Positions 32,970 through 44,866 of a stretch of 64,000 nucleotides of DNA are shown here, in pieces. The position numbers and the translations under genes were made by a program. The notes below the pieces were generated by a model, which saw only the letters and a program-made list of their open reading frames with translations, was not told the origin of the DNA and searched no databases. The stretch's first letter is position 1. Each line of letters opens with the position of its first letter. Source of the stretch: Lathyrus oleraceus (Eukaryota; Streptophyta; Magnoliopsida; Fabales; Fabaceae); assembly GCF_024323335.1 (NCBI RefSeq), contig NC_066581.1, positions 439,432,281 to 439,496,280 of the forward strand. Direction: 5' to 3'.

Positions 32970-35315
32970 AGCTTCCCACCGACCTAAACAAGCAGAGAAA
33001 TTCCGCCGAAGAATCAAAAGATGAAGGCCTGTTCATTTGAATGAAGGCGATCATTATGCCATTTTTACCATTTTTTGCATTATTTGTAATTTGATCTTGT
33101 TTGTCTAAGTTTTGTATGCTTTAAACATTGTTATCTGTACTTGGTTTTATTAATGGGATGATTATGCATGCTTTGAATCAATCTTTCATATTCACTCATA
33201 TTATCACATTTGCAAATCACAAAAACATACTTTTCCACCTCACTTTCTTCATCACACTATTGTTAGTAAATATTGGAAGGAGGATGACGAAAACACAATA
33301 CTCATAATTGCTGATCGTATGCTTTTCGGATAAAACCTTGCTAATGATGTACAGGCATTGTTTCAAATCCCAAACACTGGAGAGATAAGGAGTTAATCCC
33401 TAGTCAACCACTTCGAGCCGAGAAGTAGGAGTTTCTTTCAGATCTAAAAAACCCTTACGCTTAACCTGGGGCAGGGTAGTGTTCAGTTAATCTGGCTACA
33501 CATTCAAATTACAAGATGAAATATCCCATACAAGGATCAACCACATGATATTCTTCACACACATCTTAATTTTATGTCTGTTGTTCTTCAATGACCAATG
33601 ACTTGGCAGTCACAATTTCCAAAAAAGAAATCAAAGAAAGAGCCCGCTAAGTCCAAACACCCTAAAAGGAGACTTAGGCAAAAACAGGGGCAATCCCGAT
33701 GGATTAAAGCTTCAACAAAGCGGTCCATGCAAAAGTTAGGGATCAAAACGAAAATTGAAAGAGACAATGAAAGTCTCCAACAAAACAAAACAAGATTCTG
33801 TGACCACCATACCAAAACCAAAGGGTCACCGACATCCAAAAAACGAAATAAGGTGGCTGCCATTCCAAGAGACCTTGAATCACCATCTTTACCCTTACAC
33901 CTGTAAAAGACGAATGTGTGGGAATTAACTGAACGTAGGATTGGAGATCATCATGAAGAAGGGGTGGGTTAAAATAAACTTTGAGCCTTATATCCTTTTG
34001 TTTCAATAACCATGAACCAAGCCACGTTACAACCTTCAAAAGACCTAATTGAAGTAAGGTTTGTTCTGAAAGCATACTACAACAAGGTTGTGTAAACTGA
34101 CTCCTAAATATTTGCTAATATTCTCTTCTCACTATATCACACCACACTAGCTAAATCATCATCACGTTTGGACTCATGGTCCACTCACCACACACTACCA
34201 CGACACTCCAAATGAATGATTGTTTTTCAAAATTCACATAACTATTGCATTAAAATCACCATTTCTTGCATAACAATTCTTAATTGTTAGTCAGTACTTG
34301 ACATCGAGTAAATTCCAACAAGGGGTAATTCAAGAGGTACTTGATCGTTGGTGCTGACACGAATCGAGACCATTTCATAATCCTATGGATCAGGGGAACG
34401 ACATCTTTTGATCATATTGACTTAAGAAGTAGTCAGTATAAGACAAATCACCAAGCATCGGTTGATCAGGGAGGAAAAACACTTCAATACCCAGTACGTT
34501 TGGGGCAAGTCCCCCAAAGGCTAATTAGGGGCAGACCATTGTAAGATTCAGGAGTTGAGAAAAACAGACTCAGACCAGGTCATCGGATAAACACTCCCAA
34601 GGTTTCCTTTCAGGGAGAATGCCATTTGGTACCCTACAGTCTGGGGCAAGACAAGTTGCAAGGGGAAAAAATCCCTTCATATCTTCAAGTCAGTCAAGCA
34701 AATTGCATCAAGACATTAGTGACTGCTTAAAGTCACAACAAAAATGTCGAAGGTTCATACCAGGGCAACATCATATCTTGACAAGAACCCTTGGGGCATA
34801 TCAAAAGCACAATCATCATGCGTTGATAATGTCGCTATGCTCAGGCTGGCCAAACACTTCAGAAGAAGAACTAAGATCTTCTCGAAGACAAATACATAAT
34901 ATATTAGCAAGAGATAAAGCTTGGGGCACCAAGAATATCCACACCTACTGCGTGTTCATCACATCATCAACTACCGAGTGTCGGGAAGTCAGATCCTTTC
35001 CACCAATCAATAATCTAACCACATTGATAATTACCAGAAAAGCCAAAGTCCACCTTGCTGGCACCCACACAAAAACAACTACAACCAACATTGGTTTCCA
35101 GAAAACACATTGCCTTTGAAAATGGGGGCCAATCCCGAACAAACCAATCATTCTTCGCATTCAAATATACATCACATGCATCACATCATACGTAATGCAT
35201 ACATGACATTTATGCATATAGCACGAGATCAAAATCCAAGGTTTAGTCGTAGGCATCTAGGCCAACCCTCAGTTGAGTCATTGTTTTTCTCTGAGTGAGT
35301 TCTTACCCTACTATT
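32970..35315 (+). other. Ogre-2 non-coding region between gag and the hairpin array
   Basis: No pol-related protein in any frame. At 33640-33745 it has GACTTAGGCAAAAACAGG, ATCCCGATGGATTAA and GCAAAAGTTAGGGAT, the words that follow the pol stop codon in Ogre-1. This marks the point where gag has been joined to the 3' region. The rest (33900-35300) is unassigned. Confidence 0.75.
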
Positions 35316-35319
35316 GGGC

Positions 35320-37405
35320 GTTCCCTATTGAGTTACATCCTTCAACCTTTTGTTGATAAGATGTTATCCTCAGCTTAGTCAAACAATGTTTCTCCAAACA
35401 CCTACCTTGTTTCGCGTTGAGCGTCCCTCAATAAGTCACTTCCTGCAACCTTTTGTTGACAGAAACTACATCTCCCAAGAGAATATTTGTTCTGCAACCT
35501 TTTGTTGTTGATACCCCAAGCCGTCTTACACAGCAATGTTCCAACACTACCCAGCAAATCAGGTTTGCTGAACTTTGACAGTAGCCTTATTTTTCCAATA
35601 TTTTTCTCACTATCACCCTTTTGGTGAAAGTCCATTGAGAAATAATATTAATCATTGTCCTGTTTACGGTAACCGTTATCCTTTTGGTAATGGTAAATCC
35701 TTGACATTTGTGATCTTACCGTCATCCTTTTGGTGTCGAAGATCCTTGAAGTTTTGGTTCAACCTTCATCCTTTTGGTGAATGGTGACCTCTGCAATAAT
35801 TACAGCCTACCGTCATCCTTTTGGTGTCGGCAATCCTTATGGTGATAAGGATCCTTGTCATTTTGGTTCAACCATCATCCTTTTGGTGATGACGTCCAAA
35901 TCAATCTAAATATCATCCTTTTGGTGATGGAGACTATGGAGTTGGGTTTAAGCTATGATCCTTTTGGTGATGGTGACATTTGGAAAGTCCCACCTCATTG
36001 TCATCCTTTTGGTGTCAGCAATATTTGAAGTTATTATAACTTATTATCATCCTTTTGGTGGTAACAAGTTTCAAAGTTATGATCTCACCTTCATCCTTTT
36101 GGTGATGGTGATTGTTGATTCATTATCATCCTTTTGGTGATAACAAGTCATATTGCTTGTAGTACCTTCATCCTTTTGGTGATGGTGACTGTCGACTTAT
36201 TATCATCCTTTTGGTGATAACAAGTTTTGTTGCTTGATAATACCTTCATCCTTTTGGTGATGGTGATTGTCGACTTATTATCATCCTTTTGGTGGTAACA
36301 AGTTTTGTTGTTCGATCTTACCTTCATCCTTTTGGTGATGGTGATCATTTGAGTCTATTTTGACTTATTATCGTCCTTTTGGCGATAACAGTTTTTGTCT
36401 TTTAATTATACCTTCATCCTTTTGGTGATGGTGATTGTTGACTTATTATCATCCTTTTTGTGATAATAAGTTTTTTGTCTTGATCTTACCTTCATCCTTT
36501 TGTTGATGGTGATCAATTGCGTTGTGTGCTTATTATCATCCTTTTGGTGGTAACAAGTTTTGCCGTTTGACATTACCTTCATCCTTTTGGTGATGGTGAC
36601 TGTCGACTTATTATCATCCTTTTGGTGATAACAAGGTTTTATTTTGATCTTACCTTCATCCTTTTGGTGATGAGGATCCTTTGAGTTGTGTGACTTATTA
36701 TCATCCTTTTGGTGGTAACATGTTTTGTTTTTAATTATACCTTCATCCTTTTGGTGATGGTGATTGTTTTGACTTATTATCATCCTTTTGGTGGTAACAA
36801 GTTTTGTCTTGTATCTTACCTTCATCCTTTTGGTGATGGTGATCATTGAGTTTCGACTTATAATCATCCTTTTGGTGATAACAAGTTTGTTGTGTGACTA
36901 TACCTTCATCCTTTTGGTGATGGTGATCATTGAAGTTATTTGACTTATTATCATCCTTTTGGTGATAATAAGTTTTGTTGTTGGATCTTACCTTCATCCT
37001 TTTGGTGAAGGTGATCTTTGAAGTTGATGAATCAACTATCATCCTTTTGGTGATAGCCTTGATACTATGCTCTCTGTAATGGGAAACTTTATCAGAATAA
37101 CCATCATCCTTTTGGAGTAACGGACATCATCCTTTTGGTGATCGAAATCTTTGGATTGTGTCTAACTTTCATCCTTTTGGTGATAGCGAGATTTGTTGTT
37201 GATCTTACCATCATCCTTTTGGTTGATTGCGATCTTTGTTGTAGCCACTATAACCATCATCCTTTTGGTGATGATTACTTTCAAAGCTCGGCTTATCCAT
37301 CATCCTTTTGGTGATGACGATCTTGGAAATCATGGTGAATTTCTGTCATCCTTTTGGTGATAGCAACTAACTCCACTGTCATCCTTTTGGTGTCAGAAAA
37401 CCAGT
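35320..37405 (+). repeat. Hairpin array of Ogre-2: about 42 copies of CATCCTTTTGGTG with pairing arms
   Basis: Tandem array with a double unit of about 75-80 bp. In every copy the core CATC-CTTTT-GGTG is flanked by arms that pair: TTATCA/TGATAA (many), CCATCA/TGATGG, CTATCA/TGATAG (37036-37056), TTATCG/CGATAA (36368-36388). Three upstream copies have the core CAAC-CTTTT-GTTG (35343, 35446, 35495), and one at 35613 has TCACC/GGTGA. It is non-coding, between gag remnants and the 3' LTR. Minus-strand frames through it encode a KRMKV-like peptide repeat, a by-product of the array. Confidence 0.92.
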
Positions 37406-37644
37406 CCCACATTTGTCTTTACATCAGAAATGACCTTTGCAAGACTTGAATGTCGACTCGAGGGTTGGCATTGAGTTGGCATCCTACCCCTATTACCTTG
37501 GTGCTGTTAGAATCCATTGCATTTTCTGTCTGCACATCTCATTGCATTTCAAAGGACAAAATTTGGGTCTTTTCATATTTAATTACCTTCCACCACGAAT
37601 GTATGAAGACTGTCGTCATTCTTACTTTTCTAGTTCAAGATGAT

Positions 37645-37658
37645 TAAATAGGGGCAGT
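37645..37658 (+). promoter_or_regulatory. Ogre-2 polypurine tract
   Basis: TAAATAGGGGCAGT directly before the 3' LTR start TGTCATACCCC. Confidence 0.8.
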
Positions 37659-40600
37659 TGTCATACCCCAATTTTGTCCGGGCATATTTAAATTTTCATA
37701 GACTTGATTTCATTTTCATTTTTGCATCATATGCATAGCATGACATACATTTGCATCATGAATAATACCTAGAATATCAGTCCGGATAAATTTATTAAAA
37801 ATACAGACAAATCGGTTGAATTGTTTCTCAAAGAACATGCAAAATCAGCGGGTAAAAAGTTTCAAAATTAAAACTGCAGACACCAGTATTATTAATCTAC
37901 GGTTCACGTAGTTTAACTTAGTGTGTTTGTGGTATTTTTCAGCGGCTGTTTCGGTTGCATTTTGACCCGCCTGAGCATTTTAACCGGTGCAAATTTATTT
38001 CAGAAGTTGAGGAAACGCTGTATTTTTTTTCAATAAATATAATTTGTGCTGATTATTTTAAAGCGTCCGATTTAATTTTTCGATCAAAATTCGCGCCTAA
38101 CTTTTATTCACATTTAGTTGTTTAATTCTTTGTTTCTTTGTCTAAAGTATTCAAATATTATTATTTAGGACTTTCTTTTATATAGTGTGAATATTGATTA
38201 GGATTTTAAATAAACATACTTTCTTTAATAAACAAAACAGTAAATATTAGTTTCAAAATAAAGAAAATAAAAGAAATTCTCTAAGGATTCCACCCAACGG
38301 TCACCCACTCATTCCTCACATTACCTTACCTCACACTCCCACTCTCTTTCTCTCACTCACATTACTCACCACGCGTCCCTCTCTCTCATATTACTCACCA
38401 CGCGTCCCTCAGCAAAAAGACACTCCACTCACAACCAATCCACTCACCCACATACTGACCTCACACTCACAACAAATCTCTCTTCTCACTACACTCTGAA
38501 AACAAAAAGAGAAAATTAATATAAAAAAGATTTCTTCTTCCTCTTTCAAACAACCTTCGCCTCTCCCCTCACTCCATCTCTCACACTCCCTTACAAACCA
38601 CTCACAATGACTTTCACTCATAGACCCTCTTCACTCTCATCGTGACGGAAAAAAGCTGAAACGAAAAGGGAAAATGAGCTTTTCTCTCTTCTCCCTCTAA
38701 CCCAAACCCCTTCATCTTCCGTCTTCATCGCCCTCCACCTCCGCGTAAACCAACGGACACCAACAACCAAACCTCGTCGCCATAAACCCTTCAAACCCTC
38801 AACCTTTTTCTCCCAGCGAACTCCACCCTCTTTCCAATATCCGCCTCCACGCATCTTCCTCACCATCGATTCACCACCCACCAACAAAACCGCTATCATA
38901 AACCCTTCAAACAACCACGACGCACAACCCCTTCACTCCTCATCTCGTCCCCGCGAGATCCACCAAGCTTTCCCACTTCGCCTCCGCAAACCACCGTCGC
39001 CTTTCCTCCATCACCAACAACACCTTCCAACACCGTTTCAATCTCCACTATTCTTTAAACACCGCGATCGCTCCGCTGCTACACAAACAACAACAACAAA
39101 CCCACAAAAATGCTCGTGACACCACCGCCATATCCAGATCGGACCGAGCTCGCACTTCCATTTCTACTATATTTTTATCAATTGTAAAATTGCGAATTTC
39201 GTGTTGTGTATTCTGTTTGGGTATCGTATGTTTTATTCAGGTTGAATTGGATTTCCATACACGATTCGGATTGCAAGATGATTCAGTTAAATGTTGTGGT
39301 TATCGGCGACCACACCGACGAGATTCACGATCAGATTAACGCTGAAGAGAATGGGAGCACAAAGCCAAAATTCCAAGCACAATTTGGGGTCATCGGTTCC
39401 TGAGAAAGCACGAGTCGACGCCGTAGATACGGTTGGATTTTCTTTTTAATTTCATATCTTGATTCGGTTTAAGGTTGGGTTTACTTTGCTGCATTTTGAT
39501 ATGATCATGTTGAATATATTTTGTGTTCATTTGGTCACGTACTGTTTACCGTTTTGATGTTCTGATTTCTTTCCTGGCTATGAAAGTATGTCCACTGTTG
39601 GGTTGTTTTTGCTTGTTTCCATGTGATTGCAGTGTGTGCTTTCTATATTATGAATATAGGTTGGATTTTAAACTCATAATCAATTTTATTCATGTTAGAT
39701 TTGTGTATGTTTGAATGAAGATGAGAAATATGAGTGAGCACATGATTGGGTGACGTTATAATTTCCAAAGGAAGAATGGTTTCAGGACATGAGCATGGAT
39801 GATTGAATTTCTAAATGCCTTAACTGATAACCAAATAAAACAAGATTTAATCATCATTATTGTGTTTTAATTTGGTTTTATGTAAGAAGAAAGAAAGCAA
39901 AAGTGAAAAAGCATAATGATTCCTGGGCATTCAACGTTATATTTCCTTCCCTGCTTCTAATCCATCGTCAGGTCATATGGCTTATTGAAGCTGAAAAGTC
40001 CAAGCAATGGCTTTTGTTTCTAATTTAATTCTATATAGTTTTTTTATATGAGCTTTATACTTGGGTTATTTAGTAACATGTTAATATATTCTGGTATTGT
40101 CATTCCATTTAACCCAATTAAAACAAGGGATTTGACAATCCCATGTCGATATACCCTCAAAAGTTTCAAAACATCAAAAGAATATTTTCGCCGAGTTATG
40201 AGTTCGCGAATAACATTAATTATTGCTATCTCGCACAACCGGTTTGAGCACACCGATTCCATTGAATAAATAGACATTGTTATCCGTTTCCTTCTTTTGA
40301 TTTAGTTGATTAAAATTTGTAATTAGTCTAATTGTGATTAATCAATTTTAATTAACTTAATTATTTGATTTAATTAAATAATTTTGATAATTAATTTTAA
40401 TTAATTCAATTAACCGATTTAGTCAAGTTTTAATAAATTAATTTTGTTAAAAAGAAATTGATTAATTTCTCCCATTATCACAACTTCACATTATTTCAAA
40501 CCGAAAAAAGTATTTCATGTCATTAATCATTTCATAGTCACATTCAATTTTATTTCGATTCACCATCAATTTAAACCAATTTCAAAAAGCACAAACCATA

Positions 40601-42328
40601 ATTCTCGATCCAAATATCGAGCCCACTTTCAAATACCCTTGTAAGTCGATTGCTCTTAGCATCGCCATCAACCTCACATAGCTTACTCTTGGGCTTTCTT
40701 ACAATGAGACCTACTTGGTTATTGATTAATCGAGTAGATGAATAATACACTAAATAAAATTCATTTCATTCATAAGCACAAATTCAATCCTTTTCCAAAC
40801 CATCTAACTTCAAAAGAATTTTCTCTTTCAAACATAAATTTTGGGATGAAAAGATATAGGGAGCGTACGCTTCACTATTTCTCAAGCACTTGAATAATTG
40901 GCGTACGCCATATTGCTCGAGTTCTTGTCACCCGATTAAACCTTAATTATACACATTCAAATCATAATATTTCAAATCATTTCTACAAATTCCGAATCCT
41001 TGTAATTCCTTATTTCAGATGAAAAGAGGATGGGAGGCGTTTGCCTCACCATATTGCTCGAATCTTCGTCATCAAATCAAAATCACAATCGAATAAATTC
41101 AAATCAACTCTTAGATCAAATCCAATTTCAAAATAAACTTTAACTTAAATTTCAATAGAGAATGGGAGGCGTACGCCTCACCATTCCTTGATTATTTGAA
41201 TAATTGGCGTACGCCACATTGCTTAAATTATCGATCCAAACCTATCAAAATTCAAACTATCTTCGCAAATCAAATACGACGTCTAAAAACATATCTTTCT
41301 TAAATTAAACTTCGGATGACAACAGATGGGAGACGTTCGCCTCACCATCTCTCGATTATTTGAATAATTGGCGTTTGCCACATTGCTTAAACTATCGACT
41401 TCCGATTAAAATACTTTAACTAAACTTGGATAAGGGAATAGGTGGCGCACGCCTCGTTATTCTTTGGATAAGCAAGTAGGAGGTGTACACCTCACTACCG
41501 TGCATATTCAACATCCGCAAACAAACTTTCGATAAATAATTCAAACGAAAAGGGAGTATAAGGCGTTCGCCTTATTATTCCTCGAAGGAATTGGACGATT
41601 GGCGTACGCCACATTGCTCAATCTTTCGTCGTTCTTCGAAACATCTCTAACACATTAAACCTAACTTCTCGCCCCCGTGCGATCAAAATCTAACACCCAA
41701 ACACATCAATTCAACTCGTCACCCCGTGTGACCAAAACCCTTTTCAAAAGAACACTGTCAATCCTTTCTAATGCGCCCAACAAACCAGTGCTAGAGCCTC
41801 CCCCGAGAGTAGACAAGCCAGCGTTTAGCCGTTAGAACGCCGACCTACACAGTCGTTCATCAAAACAAAGCACTCTAAATATTCGTAGTAGCTCGAACTA
41901 TGAATGCTCTGATTTCCTTATTGCACTATAAGGATAAGTAGGCAGGAGATTGTTGCATCTTCGCGAGCACACTAATAAAAAACCTCCCATTTCCCCGTCC
42001 TGAGGTCTTCATCCATATCTATCATCAATTCTGGTCACTCGAAGCAAGCAAAATAACAGTCAATTAACAGTCAAATAGCAAAATCTGACTAAAAGGTTCC
42101 CGTTGAGTACAACGGACGTAAGGGGTGCTAATACCTTCCCCTTGCGTAATCGACTCCCGAACCCGACTATGGTTGCGACGACCATTATTCCATTCTCTTA
42201 AAGGTTTTCTCGATATTTGCCTATTCCTTCATTGGGATAAATAAAGTTCGGTGAAGACTCTGTTTCGAACAACATTTTTTTCCGCGTTCCATCGCGAGGG
42301 ATCTCATTATCATTTTCGAGGTGCGACA
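37659..42328 (+). repeat. Ogre-2 3' LTR (4,670 bp)
   Basis: TGTCATACCCC to GGTGCGACA, followed by GTATC and then the rest of the copia-2 LTR. Relative to the 5' LTR it keeps about 155 bp near 38411-38566 and has lost one palindrome unit near 41047. Palindrome array 40855-41640; R/U5 hairpin 41915-41934. Its primer-site echo (about 42252) is mutated to TGAAGACTCT. Confidence 0.94.
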
Positions 42329-42333
42329 GTATC

Positions 42334-43155
42334 GAATTATTTATTAATAATAAAAGGCTTTTTCTTTATTATGTTTGTTTAATAAAGTCCCTAGAATAAG
42401 TAGTCCGTTTAATGTATCAAGTGTTTAATCATGAGATCACATTAAACATAAGGACACTATTCTTAAAGTATCCGTAGTCAAGCTTTATTGTGAAGTGGGA
42501 TAACATTAAAGCATTAAGACTATTATGTTTGTAGACTGATGATCACATCTCATGGATCATGGATAAAGAGTTATCAAGTCTTAAACATAGGTATGAATAT
42601 TAAGAGTAATATTTATACCGGATTGACCCTCTATGAGAATACTATATAGAAAGTTATGCAAAGTGTCATAAGTTATTCTCATGGTGATAATGGTGTATGC
42701 CACTCTTCGACCTGAAACCACTATGGACCCTAGATGTAGAGTCGAGCGCTTTGTTGCTGACCCAACGTTGTTCGTAACTGGATAACCATAAAGACAGTTG
42801 ATGGGTACTCCACGAAGCATGCTGAGGGACATGAGTGACCTAGATGGAATTTGCCCATCCTGCGTAACAGAATAAATGTCTATGGGCCCAATATTGAACT
42901 GGACAAGGATGACACGGTCTATACCTTGTGTTCAATATAGACATAAGGGAAAAGGGGTAATTATACACATAATTATTATCACAGAAGGACTTGTCAGATC
43001 ACATGACATTTTCGTGACTTGGGTAGCAGTGATGTGTTGCTAGATACCGCTCACTATTTATTATGTTAAATGCGTGATTTAATATAATTGCCAACGCCAC
43101 GAAACAAAGGACGGATTGATGAGAGATAGAGAAACCAAGAAACATCGTAAGGTAC
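42334..43155 (+). repeat. Copia-2 3' LTR, second piece
   Basis: Resumes at GAATTATTTATTAATAATAAAAGG after the duplication GTATC and matches positions 45-900 or so of the copia-2 5' LTR. It is cut again after GGTAC (43151-43155), the expected left target duplication of Ogre-3. The right copy lies beyond the window. Confidence 0.93.
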
Positions 43156-43202
43156 TGTAATACCCCAAAATTTACCCTTCATTTTTCCTGAAAAATAAAA
43201 TA

Positions 43203-43247
<45 letters not shown>

Positions 43248-43386
43248 AAAATAAAAATAAAAAATTAATTAATTAGTTAATTAATTAATTAATTAATTAA
43301 TTAAATAAAATAAATAAATAAAATATAACAAATTATTTTGGACTTGGGTCTCCCTCATTTGAACCCACTACCCACGAAAATCAGTC

Positions 43387-43394
43387 TATAAATA
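43387..43394 (+). promoter_or_regulatory. TATA box in the Ogre-3 LTR
   Basis: TATAAATA in CAGTCTATAAATACTGAAG, about 230 bp into the LTR. It places the transcription start early, so most of the LTR would be R and U5 and part of the RNA leader. Confidence 0.65.
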
Positions 43395-44355
43395 CTGAAG
43401 TTTCAGTAGAGGAAAACACACTTGGAGTTACACTGGGAGATTCACTGGAGAAAGATAGTGAGAGAAAGAAGACAGAACAAAGGGGGATTTTGAGGAGAAA
43501 CAAAACACTCTGAGGTTTCCTTGGAACAAAACCCTGAGGAAAAAGATAGTGAGAGAAGACCTGACAGAGAACTCAGAGCAGCCTCCAAACCCTGAAGGGA
43601 ACTCAACTTGTAAACCTCACGGGTGCAACTCAATTTCAATCAAGCTCTCCAATTAGGTTTGCCCTATATCCATCATCTTTATGCCTTTAATTTGAATGCT
43701 CTAAATGTATGAGGTATTATGGGTGAATTTGATACCTTTTTTGTGAGCCTTTTGTGAATTTTGATGGAATTATTCATGTGGTTACATTTTGATTTAGGGG
43801 CAACTCTGGGTTACCCTATTTTGTTTCTCTAACCTGTGTTTGCGTTGCCATGGCATTGTTTTCCCTGGATTTCACCTTGTTTGTCTAACCTTTCTGTTGA
43901 TTTTTCGCGAGGGCTCACATACTCTTGCAGGGATACCATCCGGAGGTTTATCCTGATTAATCGTATTGACTGATTTTCTTTGATGGTCTAGCTGGAGAGA
44001 TCTCAGGGTTGCTAATCCTTTAATTGTTGTAACTTCGGATCTTTATCCGTGTGGTAATTTTTTCCTTTTCTCGTACTTTATCGCTTTCTTAGCTGGAAGA
44101 CCTCGATAGGAGGCAATGTTTGGGCCCCTTGGTGGCATTTTACTTTGAGATACATGTTTTGTGTTTTGTATTCATATCCCCACATGTAGCGCGGTTCCTT
44201 CGTCAAGGACTGCCTGTTTGCCCTCGAGCATCCCAAACCCTAAAACCCAAAGCAACACGTTTACTCCTTCTACTACAGGCGAGTAAGTCTCCAAAGGTCG
44301 AGCATCCGGTAGATTGCGTAGTGACGTCGTTCGTCCAAAACCCAATCCATAACCC

Positions 44356-44513
44356 CGTAGTTAGCCGAACTACGGCTTGCTCTGATTCTCATTCTAGATG
44401 AGATACGTAGGCATAAGACGCGATGTCTTAGCGAGCACACATCCCCCCAACCCATAGGTCAGCCGAGCTACGAAGACTCTGATTCTCATATTCAGATGAG
44501 ATACGTATGTAGT
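44356..44513 (+). promoter_or_regulatory. R/U5 hairpin module, two copies (Ogre-3 LTR)
   Basis: First copy: CGTAGTT-AGCCG-AACTACG (44356-44374), then TCTCAT-TCTAG-ATGAGA (44387-44403) and TACGTAGGCA. Second copy: TCTCAT-ATTCAG-ATGAGA (44484-44501) followed by the variant TACGTATGTA. The 3' arm CTACG of the first hairpin could instead pair with CGTAG at 44406-44410. Confidence 0.75.
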
Positions 44514-44848
44514 GGATGCAACATCCGCGCGAGTCATTTTCATGTAACCCTTTTTTGTTTTTTTGGCAAACAACACAAGATAAACCCACACCCTTTAGAC
44601 AAGAACTACAAAAGTGGATCCCGTAGAGTACTACGGATGCGTAGGGGTGCTAATACCTTCCCTTCGCATAACCGACTCCCGAACCCAAGATTTGGTTGCG
44701 AGACCCCGTCTTGTCCTTTCCTTTTTCAGGTTTACTTCGAGCGTTTCCTTTCCCTCCTTTGGGATAAATAACGCACGGTGGCGACTCTTCTGTCTTTTTC
44801 TTTCGCCGGTTATTTTTTCGTGCACTGTATTTTTCAGGTTGCGACAGC

Positions 44849-44866
44849 TGGCGACTCTGCTGGGGA
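44849..44866 (+). promoter_or_regulatory. Ogre-3 primer-binding site
   Basis: TGGCGACTCTGCTGGGGA two bases after the LTR end, identical to Ogre-2 and Ogre-4. Confidence 0.9.

Larger units (their letters stand above)
26049..42328 (+). mobile_element. Ogre-2: full-length gag-only Ogre-type element (16.3 kb)
   Basis: LTR 26049-30551, primer site, leader, broken gag, 3' region with hairpin array, purine tract, LTR 37659-42328; TG...CA ends and the perfect duplication GTATC. No protease, RT, RNase H or integrase is present: after gag the sequence passes to 3'-region words seen after pol in Ogre-1 and Ogre-3. It is therefore a non-autonomous member that would depend on enzymes of another element. 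The LTRs differ by several indels. Confidence 0.94.
19548..43155 (+). mobile_element. Copia-2: Ty1/copia element of the copia-1 family, split in its 3' LTR by Ogre-2 and Ogre-3
   Basis: 5' LTR 19548-20840, primer site, leader repeats, gag, pol, purine tract, then a 3' LTR whose pieces are 26005-26048 and 42334-43155. The remainder lies beyond Ogre-3, outside the window. The left target duplication should be GTCCG (19543-19547); the right copy is out of view. Unlike copia-1 it retains the protease and the first half of integrase, but it has lost two blocks of RT/RNase H by deletion. Confidence 0.93.
43156..44846 (+). repeat. Ogre-3 5' LTR (1,691 bp)
   Basis: Starts TGTAATACCCC and ends GGTTGCGACA. 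Near the start lie a poly-A tract (about 43208-43245) and a TTAA-repeat tract (to about 43305). TATA box TATAAATA at 43387-43394. Two R/U5 hairpin modules at 44356-44413 and 44462-44510, GGTGCTAATACCTTCCC at about 44646, GGGATAAATAA at about 44761, primer-site echo at 44779-44788. Confidence 0.92.

Noticed and set aside
36148..37042. Minus-strand open frames with a repeating ITKRMKV / CYHQKDD-like peptide
   Set aside because: They arise from reading through the hairpin array; the frames break whenever unit length changes, and no start or codon pattern supports a protein.
35600..37405. Regularly spaced repeats that look superficially like a CRISPR array
   Set aside because: The spacers are themselves repeated and related, the units vary, the context is a plant retrotransposon, and there are no cas genes.
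43208..43305. Poly-A tract considered as the tail of a LINE or processed retrocopy
   Set aside because: It lies 50 bp inside an intact LTR start and is followed by a TTAA repeat; there is no coding sequence upstream and no target duplication around it.
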